Shown here: positions 30,377 through 39,539 of the stretch, in pieces
Position numbering within the stretch: the first letter of the stretch is position 1
Layout: each line of letters begins with the position of its first letter
DNA from: Rhodospirillaceae bacterium
GTDB lineage: Bacteria > Pseudomonadota > Alphaproteobacteria > Kiloniellales > DSM-21159
DNA: 64,000 nt
Reading direction: 5' to 3'
NCBI GenBank assembly: GCA_006969625.1
Contig: CP030885.1
Location: 3,607,430-3,671,429 of the forward strand
Program-made: the position numbers and the translations under genes
Notes under the pieces: generated by a model
What the model saw: the letters and a program-made list of their open reading frames with translations, nothing else
Told to the model about the DNA's origin: nothing
Databases searched by the model: none

Positions 30377-31279
30377 CTGTGGGTTTTGCTTTGACGCAGG
30401 CCGGGCGGCCCCGCGGCCGCCGGAGATCAGCCAGAGCCCCAGCAGGGTCACGCCGACGCCGGCGAGATGATCGAGGCTGAGCGCCTCGCCCTGAAAGACC
30501 ACGCCGAGGCCGAGCCCGAGCGGCGGCACCAGATAGGCGTAGTTGGCGGCATAGCTCGCCCCCGCCCGGTCGATCAGCAGGTAGTAGCAGGCGAAGCCCG
30601 CCCCCGTGCCGATCGCACCGGCGCCGGCCAAGGAAGCGAAGGCGGCCGGCCCCGGCCAGCTCAACTGCGCGCCTTCGCCCAGCGCCGCCGCCACGCCGAG
30701 TCCGAGGGCGCCGAACAGCAGCACCCAGAAGGTCAGTGCCAGGGAGTCCAGGTCCTTCGCCTTCTCCGCCGCCAGGATGCCGTTCAGGGCGAAGACGGCG
30801 CCGCCGGCCATCATGATCAGCGCGGCGGACAGCTCTGTCGCCTGCGCACCCAGGTCGCCCGGTCCGACGAAGACCAGCATGCCGCCCAGCGCGACGCCGA
30901 CGCCGGCGAACTTGCGCAGGCTGGGCGCCACCTCGCGGGTGACGAAGACGGCGAGCAGGAAGGTCAGCACCGGCACGGTGGTGCCGACCAGCGCCGCCAT
31001 GTCGGGGGCGATGCGCTTTTCCGCCACGGTGGTCGAGAGATTGGGCAGTGCCACCGCCGTCGCCGCCATCACCAGCGGCACCCAGGATCGGCGCCGCAGG
31101 GTGGCGACGAGCGGACGGCCGCCGGCCAGCACGACCGGCAACAGCACCAGCGCCGCCATGCCGGCCTGGCCGGCCGTGACCGTCAGCGGCGGCAGCGCCG
31201 CGTCGGCCCAGCCGACGAAGAGGTAACCGCTCGCCCAGGACAGCGAGGCCAGGAACAGCAGAAGCGGGTTGAGGGGCAC
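30368..31279 (-). CDS. EamA-family (DMT) transporter
   Basis: Ten-helix inner-membrane exporter (303 residues) of the drug/metabolite transporter superfamily, with two EamA repeats. Visible features are WASGYLFVGWADAALPPLTV in the first helices, LNPLLLFLASLSWASG at the start, and the second repeat around AANYAYLVPPLGLGLGVVFQGE then GVGVTLLGLWLISGG. Substrate unknown; many members export amino acids or purines. Same direction as the cytochrome downstream, 129 nt apart. Confidence 0.9.
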   Translation of the reverse strand: MPLNPLLLFLASLSWASGYLFVGWADAALPPLTVTAGQAGMAALVLLPVVLAGGRPLVATLRRRSWVPLVMAATAVALPNLSTTVAEKRIAPDMAALVGTTVPVLTFLLAVFVTREVAPSLRKFAGVGVALGGMLVFVGPGDLGAQATELSAALIMMAGGAVFALNGILAAEKAKDLDSLALTFWVLLFGALGLGVAAALGEGAQLSWPGPAAFASLAGAGAIGTGAGFACYYLLIDRAGASYAANYAYLVPPLGLGLGVVFQGEALSLDHLAGVGVTLLGLWLISGGRGAARPASKQNPQEN

Positions 31280-31341
31280 GGGGCGAGACCTGTGGCGGTT
31301 CGGCCGGGACGGCGACCGGCAGGCAGCCTATCGCGGCGCGC

Positions 31342-31773
31342 TCAATGGATCGAGATGTCGCGAATGTGCAGTCCCAGCAGCGCCTCACCGAAGGCCTGGG
31401 TCCCCGCTTCGCGCAGCGCCGCCGTCAGGCGCTGCTCGTGCCAGGCCGCGTCCGGCGGCGGGTCGGCGCCGCCGAAGCCCTCGGCATGCAGCGCCTGGAG
31501 CAGACTGTCGAGGAAGCGCGCGGTCGGCCCGCTGGTCGGCGCCAGGCTTTCGGGTCCGTCCCAGGCGGGATCCATTTCGAAAACCAGGCTGACCACGGCG
31601 CGGCGCAAGGGCTGGCGGCTGGCTTGCGCGAAGGGCAGGGTGACGACCAGCTTCTCGAGGGTGATCTCGCGCCGATCCGCCGCGGCCGCCTCGGCCTCCC
31701 CCGCCCACGTCAGGCCTGACGCCGCAATCCAGGCGCACAGAGCTAGTGCGCACACCCCCGGCCATCGCCGCAT
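31342..31773 (-). CDS. Exported protein of unknown function
   Basis: A 143-residue protein with a clear signal peptide (WPGVCALALCAWIAASGLTWAGEA). The mature part has ITLEKLVVTLPFA, a strand-like AVVSLVFEMD, and a C-terminal GEALLGLHIRDISIH. The pattern 'late helix followed by a terminal beta strand' is loosely like FliL-type domains, but no flagellar gene is nearby and I do not assign it. It lies 62 nt upstream of EamA in the same direction. I do not recognise the family. Confidence 0.55.
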   Translation of the reverse strand: MRRWPGVCALALCAWIAASGLTWAGEAEAAAADRREITLEKLVVTLPFAQASRQPLRRAVVSLVFEMDPAWDGPESLAPTSGPTARFLDSLLQALHAEGFGGADPPPDAAWHEQRLTAALREAGTQAFGEALLGLHIRDISIH

Positions 31774-31905
31774 TCCGCCCTCACCCGACCCGCAGACATG
31801 GGACGCGGATCCGTTTCACCGCTTCCTGAGACCTCGAAGTTATGCCCAGATCGTATCCGAAAGCTGAACGCGCCTTGCGTCTGGCGCAGGGCAGCCCGGC
31901 GCTTT

Positions 31906-33162
31906 CTATCGTCCTGCCCGCTCGACCACGGCGTTCAGCAGGACGTTGAGGCCGGGGAGCTGGTCCGCGAGCGTCGTATCTTCCTTCTCGTTGTGGGTGA
32001 TGCCGTCCTTGCAGGGCGTGAAGATCAGCACGGTCGGGCAGACCTTCGACATGTGATAGGCGTCGTGGCCGGCCTGGCTGGGCAGCTCCAGCAGGGGCAC
32101 TTGCAGCCGCGCGGCGGTGCCGCGCACCAGGTCGAGCAGGCCGGCGTCGAACTTAAGGTCGCCGAAGGTCCAGTCCTCCGCCACCGCGATCTCGCACTGG
32201 CTGCGCCGCGCGCAGTCGGGCAGCGCGGCGCGGATCTCCGCCTCCATCCGTGCCGTGGTCTCGGCATCCGGGCTGCGGAAGTCGAGGAAGACCTTGGCCT
32301 CGTCGGACAGGATGCCGGGCTTGTTGGGCCAGGCCTCCAGCCGCGCGACGGTGGACTTGGCGTCGCACCAGGAGTAGCGCCAGCCGACCTCGTTGGCGGC
32401 GACCGCGACCATGGCGGCGCCGACGATGGCGTTGCGGCGCCGGTGCATGGCGGTGGGCCCGGAGTGCGCGTTCTCGCCGTCGATCGTCACGATCATGCCG
32501 CGCGCGACATAGGCGCCGGTGACGAGGCCGACCTGGAAGCCCTCGGCCTCCAGGCGCGGCCCCTGCTCGATGTGCAGCTCGAAGTAGCTGTCCAGCGCGC
32601 GTCCGCCGACCGGCGCCTCGCCGGCGAAGCCGGTGCGCTCGAGTTCGGCACCGACGGTGTGCCCGGCATCGTCGCTGCGGCCCAAGGCCCAATCCAGCGG
32701 GTAGACCCCGGCGAAGGCGGCGGAGGAGAGCATCGGCGGGGTGAAGCGCGCGCCCTCCTCGTTGGTCCAGTCGATCAACTCGATCGGGCGCCTGGTCTCG
32801 ATGCCCAGGTCGTCGAGGGTGCGCAGCACCTCCAGGCCGCCGAGCACGCCGACGATGCCGTCGAAGCGGCCGCCGGCCGCCTGGGTGTCCAGGTGGCTGC
32901 CGATGGTTACCGGCGGCAGCGAGGGGTCGCTGCCCTCGCGCCGGGCGAAGATGTTGCCCATGCGGTCGACGGTGACGGCATAGCCTTGCGCCTCGCACCA
33001 GCCGATGAACACCCGGCGCATCTTTGCGTCGTCGTCGCCGAGCGCCAGCCGGCGCAGGCCGCCCTCCGGGCCGGTGCCGATCGCCGCGGAGTCTTCGATG
33101 GTGCGCCAGAAGCGCGCGCCGTCGACGGAAAGATTGGTGGCGGGCGGCGCAGCGAGGGACAT
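31906..33162 (-). CDS. Zn-dependent hydrolase, N-carbamoyl-amino-acid hydrolase/allantoate amidohydrolase type (M20)
   Basis: M20-family amidohydrolase (418 residues) of the hydantoinase/carbamoylase group, which hydrolyses N-carbamoyl-amino acids, allantoate or ureidoglycine. Metal ligands are seen in TIGSHLDTQAAGGRFDGIVG (His, Asp) and IDWTNEEGARFTPPML (Glu pair). The dimerisation domain has ELHIEQGPRLEAEG and GENAHSGPTAMHRRRNA, and the last ligand is in SQAGHDAYHMSKVCPT. GSHLDTQ replaces the commoner GSHLDTV. No hydantoinase gene lies beside it, so the substrate is undecided. Confidence 0.9.
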   Translation of the reverse strand: MSLAAPPATNLSVDGARFWRTIEDSAAIGTGPEGGLRRLALGDDDAKMRRVFIGWCEAQGYAVTVDRMGNIFARREGSDPSLPPVTIGSHLDTQAAGGRFDGIVGVLGGLEVLRTLDDLGIETRRPIELIDWTNEEGARFTPPMLSSAAFAGVYPLDWALGRSDDAGHTVGAELERTGFAGEAPVGGRALDSYFELHIEQGPRLEAEGFQVGLVTGAYVARGMIVTIDGENAHSGPTAMHRRRNAIVGAAMVAVAANEVGWRYSWCDAKSTVARLEAWPNKPGILSDEAKVFLDFRSPDAETTARMEAEIRAALPDCARRSQCEIAVAEDWTFGDLKFDAGLLDLVRGTAARLQVPLLELPSQAGHDAYHMSKVCPTVLIFTPCKDGITHNEKEDTTLADQLPGLNVLLNAVVERAGR

Positions 33163-33287
33163 CCGGTTGCTCCTGTATGGGGTTCGCGAACGGACGCGAG
33201 TGTGCCCCAGCCCGCCGACGCATGCCAGCCGCCGCAGGGCCGGGAAGTCCCGGATAGGGGCGTACGCGTGAGAATGTGCGAATGCGT

Positions 33288-33301
33288 TTGATGCGCATCA
33301 A
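33288..33301 (+). promoter_or_regulatory. Perfect FNR/FixK-type box
   Basis: TTGATGCGCATCAA: exact match to the FNR consensus TTGAT-N4-ATCAA, and a perfect 14-bp palindrome. Its centre is about 71 nt upstream of the DsrE-like gene start, compatible with class II activation at -41.5 and a leader of about 30 nt. It lies in the intergenic gap between this gene and the divergent amidohydrolase, and could act on either. Consensus knowledge; binding is inferred. Confidence 0.65.
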
Positions 33302-33365
33302 CGAGGGCGGGCGCCTCAGCGGGCAGGCTACCCAACGAGCCCGCGAACCTCGAGGAGACCGAGCC

Positions 33366-33806
33366 ATGCCCCGTATCGCAAGACTTGCCGCCGCGACCGT
33401 CCTGGCGGCTTCGCTGATCTCGCCGGCCCTGGCCCAGGCGGCGGAGAAGATGCTGACGGTTGTGACCTCGCCGACGTCGGAGACCCAGGCCATGGCGCTG
33501 GTGCTGTCGAACCAGGTCGCCGCCAAGGGGTGGCAGGTCGACCTGCTGCTGTGCGGCCCGGCCGGCGACATTGCCCTGGCCGAGCCGCCGGCCGAAGCCA
33601 TGCAAACGATCACGCCAAAGGGCATGACCGTGCGCTCGCTGCTGGAGGCGCTGATGCAGAAGGGCGCGACGGTGGAGGTCTGCGCCATCTACCTGCCGAA
33701 CCGCGACCTCGCGCCCGAGGCGCTGATGGAGGGTGTTGGCGTCGCCGCGCCGCCGGCGGTCGCCGACAAGATGATGGACCCGGAAACCCGGCTCTTCACT
33801 TTCTGA
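33366..33806 (+). CDS. Exported DsrE-family protein
   Basis: A 146-residue protein. A signal peptide (ATVLAASLISPALAQAAEK) is followed by a DsrE/F-like fold: LTVVTSPTSETQAMALVLSN, GWQVDLLLCGPAGDIAL, and LLEALMQKGATVEVCAIYLP with EGVGVAAPPAVADKMM. One Cys in each half (LLCGP and VCAIY) sits where DsrE-family proteins carry functional cysteines. Periplasmic DsrE proteins are thought to handle sulfur or thiol groups. The ATG at 33366 has GAGGAG upstream, and a perfect FNR box precedes it, pointing to low-oxygen expression. Confidence 0.78.
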   Translation: MPRIARLAAATVLAASLISPALAQAAEKMLTVVTSPTSETQAMALVLSNQVAAKGWQVDLLLCGPAGDIALAEPPAEAMQTITPKGMTVRSLLEALMQKGATVEVCAIYLPNRDLAPEALMEGVGVAAPPAVADKMMDPETRLFTF

Positions 33807-33854
33807 GCGGTTCTCCCGGCTGAGCGGTTCTCCCGGCTGAGCGGTTCTCCCGGC
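33804..33854 (+). repeat. Three perfect tandem copies of a 17-bp unit at a stop codon
   Basis: TGAGCGGTTCTCCCGGC occurs three times without change (33804-33820, 33821-33837, 33838-33854). The first copy begins with the TGA stop of the DsrE-like gene, so the stop codon itself is triplicated. Confidence 0.95.
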
Positions 33855-33908
33855 GCAAGCGGCCGGACGGCTTGGGGCGTGGGACAGCTCGACGCGCCCG
33901 CCGGCCCC

Positions 33909-33956
33909 GCCGATCACTCTGCGCCGCCGATCACTCTGCGCCGCCGATCACTCTGC
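33909..33956 (-). repeat. Tandem 17-bp unit at the stop codon of the pentapeptide gene
   Basis: GCCGATCACTCTGCGCC is repeated at 33909-33925 and 33926-33942, with a third copy at 33943-33956 that matches for 14 bases. The third copy contains the TGA stop (complement TCA at 33948-33950) and final codons of the minus-strand pentapeptide gene, so this stop is triplicated too. Unit length equals that of the neighbouring repeat, but the sequence differs. Confidence 0.9.
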
Positions 33957-34670
33957 CTCGGCGGGCGCGCCCACGTCGCAGGGCCAGGCCGCCGGCGCGG
34001 AGAGGCCCGGCGGCAGGCGGGTCTGCGCATCGCCGCAGGCCTCGGCGAGCTGCTCCGCGGTCAGGCCAACGGCCCCGCTCAGGTCGAGCCCGCGCAGGTC
34101 GGCCAACTCCAGGTTCGCTTCGGCCAATCGCGCGCCGGCCAGGCCCGCATGCCGCAGGTCGGCGCGCATCAGCAGCGCCCCGCTCAGGTCGGCGCCGGCC
34201 AGCTCGGCGTGGGTCAGGTCGGCGCGCTGCAGGTCCGCCTTGGTCAGCACGGCCTCGGAGAGGTCGGCGCCCATCAGGTTGGCACGGGACAGCACGGCCT
34301 TGTCGAGGCTGGCGCCGGACAGGTCGGCGCTGCGAAAGCTGGCGCGCGGCGCATCCACCTTCGCCATCTCCGCGCCGCTCAGGCGGGCGCCGTCGAGCAC
34401 GGCGCGCTGCAGCACCGCGCGCTCCAGACGGGCCTCGGTCAGATCGGCGCCGGCCAGGCTGGACCTGGAAAGATCGGCCTCGGCGAGGATCATGCCGGTC
34501 AGATTGCGGCCGCTGAGATCCAGTCCGGGCCGCTTGCAGCCGCTCCAATCGACCCCCGGACCGGGATCGCTGGAACAGCCGCCGCCGGGCGCGGCCAAAT
34601 ACTGGATGGCCAGCGCCAAGCCGAGCGCCAGCACCAGCGCGATGACAAAACCGACGGTCAGCGGCCGCAT
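33948..34670 (-). CDS. Membrane-anchored pentapeptide-repeat protein
   Basis: A 240-residue protein. An N-terminal hydrophobic helix (TVGFVIALVLALGLALAIQY) precedes a short Cys-containing region (GGGCSSDPGPGVDWSGCKRP), then about 25 pentapeptide repeats of the A(D/N)LSG type (LAGADLTEARLERAVLQRAV and on), which should form a right-handed quadrilateral beta helix. It ends in a non-repeat tail with another Cys pair (EACGDAQT and WPCDVG). Function unknown; such folds serve as scaffolds or bind partners. It has a paralogue at 56491-56997 with the same Cys-PGV-W-C lead-in. Confidence 0.85.
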   Translation of the reverse strand: MRPLTVGFVIALVLALGLALAIQYLAAPGGGCSSDPGPGVDWSGCKRPGLDLSGRNLTGMILAEADLSRSSLAGADLTEARLERAVLQRAVLDGARLSGAEMAKVDAPRASFRSADLSGASLDKAVLSRANLMGADLSEAVLTKADLQRADLTHAELAGADLSGALLMRADLRHAGLAGARLAEANLELADLRGLDLSGAVGLTAEQLAEACGDAQTRLPPGLSAPAAWPCDVGAPAEAE

Positions 34671-34800
34671 CTCAGCTCCCTCTTCCGCCGCGACGACGCG
34701 AACTCAGGCCCCTCCTATGGTGGGACCCTGCGCGCGCGCTGGGAAGAGGGCAAGCGCGATCGGCGACCGGCCACGCGACAGCCGCGGCGCCCGGTAAAGG

Positions 34801-35052
34801 TCAGCGGCGCCGGCGCGGCGGCGCCTCTTCCGCCCACTTCTCCGGGCCCGGCGGGTCGGACGGTACGGCGATCTCCGAGCGATCCCGTTTCGCCTGCTGC
34901 CGGCCAGGGGGATAGACGGGATCGCCGCAGATGCGACCCCGGCAAACCTTCAGAGTCAAGTGCTCTCGCCGGGCGTGCCGGCTGAGCAGCGGCGCACCGC
35001 AGTAGGGACAGGTATTGGCGTCGACCTTCGCACCAAGATCTGGACGAACCAT
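34801..35052 (-). CDS. Small zinc-finger-like protein
   Basis: An 83-residue protein beginning MVRPDLGAKVDANTCPYCG. Potential metal ligands are CPYC, then two His in SRHARREHLTLK, then CRGRIC, so a CxxC-His-His-Cys-Cys cluster is possible. The C-terminal half is basic and Pro-rich. The ATG at 35052 has AAGGAG about 10 nt upstream. It lies 105 nt downstream of the 90-residue gene in the same direction. I do not recognise the family. Confidence 0.55.
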   Translation of the reverse strand: MVRPDLGAKVDANTCPYCGAPLLSRHARREHLTLKVCRGRICGDPVYPPGRQQAKRDRSEIAVPSDPPGPEKWAEEAPPRRRR

Positions 35053-35157
35053 TTCGGGTGACTCCTTCGCGCTTTGCCGTCCCCGGACCGGCGGATCTGC
35101 CGAGTGGGGCCGCGGTGCGGACCTTGGCAGCGCACCCCGCACCGCGGCGCCGCCCCG

Positions 35158-35430
35158 TCAGTCGCGCAGCATGCCCGCCTCTTCCTCGTTGCGGGCGTGC
35201 TCGATCGCCTTCTTCGACGGCACCTTCGGGTGCTCGCGCTTGATCTGCGCTGCGCGCTGCATCACGCGGGCCTCGCGCTCCGCGCGCTGCTGCTCCCCCC
35301 GCGCTTCCACGTACCCGGAGACGGCCTTCGCGGTCGGCTCGAGGACGTGCCTGGTCGTCTTCTCGGCCTGATTGTAGACCTCGCGCAAGGCCTCGCCGGT
35401 TTCCTGAACAACCTTCTTGCTGATGCCCAT
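35158..35430 (-). CDS. Small charged helical protein
   Basis: A 90-residue, strongly charged protein predicted to be nearly all helix: MGISKKVVQETGEALREVYN, KTTRHVLEPTAKAVSGYVEA, and a basic/acidic half (EQQRAEREARVMQRAAQIKR). No membrane segment or catalytic motif. The ATG at 35430 has AGGGAG 10 nt upstream. An FNR-like box lies 125 nt upstream in an AT-rich leader region, suggesting microaerobic control. It resembles small stress proteins in composition only; function unknown. Confidence 0.6.
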   Translation of the reverse strand: MGISKKVVQETGEALREVYNQAEKTTRHVLEPTAKAVSGYVEARGEQQRAEREARVMQRAAQIKREHPKVPSKKAIEHARNEEEAGMLRD

Positions 35431-35554
35431 GAGTGGAACTCCCTTGTTCGCCGGAAACGGGCTGCAGCGCAGCCCGACCTCGCAGTCCAACCTCCCGCCA
35501 TGGGATCTATTGGCTGGACACAAATACATCTTAAGAGAGTCCACTCAGGTGAAA

Positions 35555-35568
35555 TTGATATATCTCAA
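35555..35568 (-). promoter_or_regulatory. FNR/FixK-like box upstream of the 90-residue gene
   Basis: TTGATATATCTCAA: TTGA-N6-TCAA with both four-base half-sites perfect and nine of ten consensus positions. It stands in an AT-rich stretch (35500-35590) quite unlike the surrounding DNA. The nearest start codon downstream on the minus strand is that of the 90-residue gene, about 125 nt away. Inference from the consensus. Confidence 0.5.
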
Positions 35569-35624
35569 ACAATTACGATTTTTCCGATGCGCCCCGCTTC
35601 AGCCGCCCCCGCGCGCTGCTGCGC

Positions 35625-36257
35625 TCAGAGGCTGCGGTAGGTCCGGCGAAGTCCGCGGGAGTCCAGCCAGGCCGCAAAGCCTTCGGCCGTATAGACCTCT
35701 GCGAGCCAGCGACGTACCGGCATTTGCGGCCCGCCGCTATCGCGCCAATAGTCGAGAAAGCGCCGCATCCAGCGTTGCTGCAACTTGGGAAGATGCAGGT
35801 AGGGCCAGGCGCGGAGCTGCCGCTCGGCGTGCGGATAGGCCTCGGGCCCGTCGCGGTCGAGCAGATAGAGAAAGGCTGCCAGTCCCGTGCGGTCGGCTCC
35901 GCCCGAGCACTTCACCAGGGCCGGCGTCCGGATGGCGTCGAAGGCCTCCATCAGCGCGAGCAGCTCGCCCCGGCGTGGCAGACGGCGCGAGTTGATCGGC
36001 ACGTCCAGGTAGTCGGCGCCGGCCGCCGCGCAGGCCGCCGCCTCCTGCCGATACCATTTGGCCTTGGGGTTCTCTCCGCGCAGGTTCAGCACGCTGCGGA
36101 ACCCGTAGGTCTGCAGGATCAGGCCGACATGGCCGCCGTAGAGCTGCGCCGAGCGCGCCAGGCGACGGTCGATCCAGTACAGGTTGGAGGCGCGCGCCAC
36201 GCCCCATGCAAGGGCACGGCGCGGCAGGCTAGGGCGAGGCGGGGACTCGGCAGGCAT
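35625..36257 (-). CDS. Tyrosine/dual-specificity phosphatase-like protein
   Basis: A 210-residue protein of the cysteine phosphatase superfamily. The P-loop is VKCSGGADRTGLAAFLYLL (CxxGxxR type: Cys, Gly, Arg present). The upstream general-acid region is around YLDVPINSRRLPRRGE. FRSVLNLRGENPKAKWYRQE is typical of the DSP-like or Siw14-like bacterial branch that acts on phosphotyrosine or inositol pyrophosphates. The ATG at 36257 (MPAESPPRPSL) is chosen; no clear signal peptide. It lies 80 nt downstream of the M24 gene in the same direction. Substrate unknown. Confidence 0.78.
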   Translation of the reverse strand: MPAESPPRPSLPRRALAWGVARASNLYWIDRRLARSAQLYGGHVGLILQTYGFRSVLNLRGENPKAKWYRQEAAACAAAGADYLDVPINSRRLPRRGELLALMEAFDAIRTPALVKCSGGADRTGLAAFLYLLDRDGPEAYPHAERQLRAWPYLHLPKLQQRWMRRFLDYWRDSGGPQMPVRRWLAEVYTAEGFAAWLDSRGLRRTYRSL

Positions 36258-36337
36258 GCGGGCGCGACATGACGCGATGGCGCGCCGAATGGCAAGAGGC
36301 CGCTTGGCCGCAGGTTCGGCTGCGAACGGACCCGCCG

Positions 36338-37561
36338 CTATACCCAGCGGCTGGGCATCAAATCCTCCTCGTAGGCGAAACCGGACAGCCGCTCGACGCC
36401 CGTCTCGGTGATCAGCACCTGCTCTTCGAGTTTGACGCCCTCTTCGCCGCCGAGTTCGCCGATGTAGCTCTCGACGCAGACGGTCATGCCGGGTGCGAAG
36501 CCGTCGTCGTAGCCGCCGGCCAGCGCATGGTCCTCGACATAGCCGCAGTGCGGATACTCGTCGCACAGGCCGACGCCGTGGGCGATGACGGAGTAGCGGT
36601 TGGGGCGGCAGGACTCCGGCAGCCGCCAGGAGCGCTCGGACAGCTCGGACAGGCGCAGGCCGGGGCGCAGCAAGGCGATGTTGGTCTCGATCTGCTCGCG
36701 CGCCAGACCGTAGAGCCGCCGCTGCTCGGCCGTCGCCTTGACGTCGCCGGCCAGAAAGCAACGGGAGATGTCGGCGCACATGCCGTCCGGCCCGATCAGG
36801 TCGGTGTCGAAGCTGACCAGCTCGCCGGCGGCGATCGGCTTGTCCGAGCACTCCTGGAACCAGGGGTTGGTGCGCCGGCCGGAGGCGAGCAGCCGGGTTT
36901 CGATCCACTCGCCACCGCGCGCGATGTTGACCTGGTGCAGGTGGCTCCAGAGCTCGTTCTCGGTCATGCCGGGCACCAGCTCGGCGCGCATCTTCGCCAT
37001 GCCCTCCTCGGCGACGGCGACCGCGCGGCGCATCGCCAGGATCTCGTCCGGCGACTTGATCTTGCGGGCAAGCTCGGTGATCTCCTGGCCGTCGCGGACT
37101 TCGATCCCCTCGGCGCGCAACGCGTCGATGCCCAGGTGGTCGCACTTGTCGATCGCCAAGCGCCGGTTGCCGCCGCCGTGGCTGCGCACCAGGTCGGCGA
37201 TCTCGCGCGCCCACTCCATCGCGCGTGCCGCCGTGCGTGGGCCGGTGGCGAAGTAGAACCAGCCGCGTGCCGGACGCACCTCGTCGACGGTCTCGATGCC
37301 TGCCGAGAGATGGAAGCCGCCGTGGAAGTCGAACAGCACCACGGGCCCCTCGGTCGCCACGAAGGCATAGCGCACGGGGTTGTGCAGGACCCAGACCTGC
37401 ATGTTTGTGGTGCCGGTCGCGTAGCGGATGTTGACCGGGTCGTAGACCAGCAGGCCGGCGTAGTCGCAACGCCTCAGCTCGGCGCGCAGCCGCGCCAGGC
37501 GATAGGCGCGCATTGCCGCCTGATCGGGGGCCGCAAAGCTCGGATCGAGCGCGAGGGACAT
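36338..37561 (-). CDS. M24-fold metalloenzyme, DddP-like
   Basis: A 407-residue pita-bread-fold protein of the aminopeptidase P/creatinase superfamily. Metal-site segments are SFDTDLIGP, CADISRCF, IAHGVGLCDEYPH, CVESYIGE and KLEEQVLITE. The two Asp in FDTD and the Asp in CADIS are spaced 12 and 10 residues apart. This fits the iron-site Asp spacing I recall for the DMSP lyase DddP (Asp295, 297, 307) rather than the 11-residue spacing of true peptidases. CDEYP instead of a second His also fits DddP. DMSP cleavage would give dimethyl sulfide and acrylate. Alternative: another M24 hydrolase such as ectoine hydrolase. Confidence 0.8.
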   Translation of the reverse strand: MSLALDPSFAAPDQAAMRAYRLARLRAELRRCDYAGLLVYDPVNIRYATGTTNMQVWVLHNPVRYAFVATEGPVVLFDFHGGFHLSAGIETVDEVRPARGWFYFATGPRTAARAMEWAREIADLVRSHGGGNRRLAIDKCDHLGIDALRAEGIEVRDGQEITELARKIKSPDEILAMRRAVAVAEEGMAKMRAELVPGMTENELWSHLHQVNIARGGEWIETRLLASGRRTNPWFQECSDKPIAAGELVSFDTDLIGPDGMCADISRCFLAGDVKATAEQRRLYGLAREQIETNIALLRPGLRLSELSERSWRLPESCRPNRYSVIAHGVGLCDEYPHCGYVEDHALAGGYDDGFAPGMTVCVESYIGELGGEEGVKLEEQVLITETGVERLSGFAYEEDLMPSRWV

Positions 37562-37666
37562 GGGGCCGAATCCTCTGCAACCGGATGTCCAGTGTCCGTC
37601 TTTGCGGGCGGTCGTCGCTCGTCAAGGATCGACAGCGGAGGTCGCAATCGCGCGAAACGGCAACCG

Positions 37667-37694
37667 TTGACGCGCCACTGCGCGGGACTAGGAT
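37667..37694 (+). promoter_or_regulatory. ettA: Candidate sigma-70 promoter of ettA
   Basis: TTGACG (37667-37672), a 16-nt spacer and TAGGAT (37689-37694), about 65 nt before the ettA start. Five of six bases match at -35 and TA...T is kept at -10. It lies in the gap between the divergent M24 gene and ettA. Confidence 0.45.
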
Positions 37695-37757
37695 GCGCGG
37701 CCGAGCGGGCTTAGATCACCCGGCACTTCCCAACCGAGAGAGCGAAGGGCGCGCCAG

Positions 37758-39431
<1,674 letters not shown>

Positions 39432-39539
39432 GCGGTCCCGCCGACCGGCCGGCACTTCCCGACGGCGAACGCAAGCCGATCGCTCCCGGGGTGCGTCCTT
39501 TCGCCGTGCGGACTCGTGCTCTGGTCAGCGGCGCGGCCG

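Noticed and set aside
31342..31773. FliL-like flagellar protein
   Set aside because: The resemblance is limited to a helix-strand ending; no flagellar genes nearby and no FliL core motif, so left as unknown.
37689..37694. CTAG at 37688-37691 as an IS target scar
   Set aside because: No inverted repeat or second CTAG flank nearby; it is simply part of the ettA promoter region.
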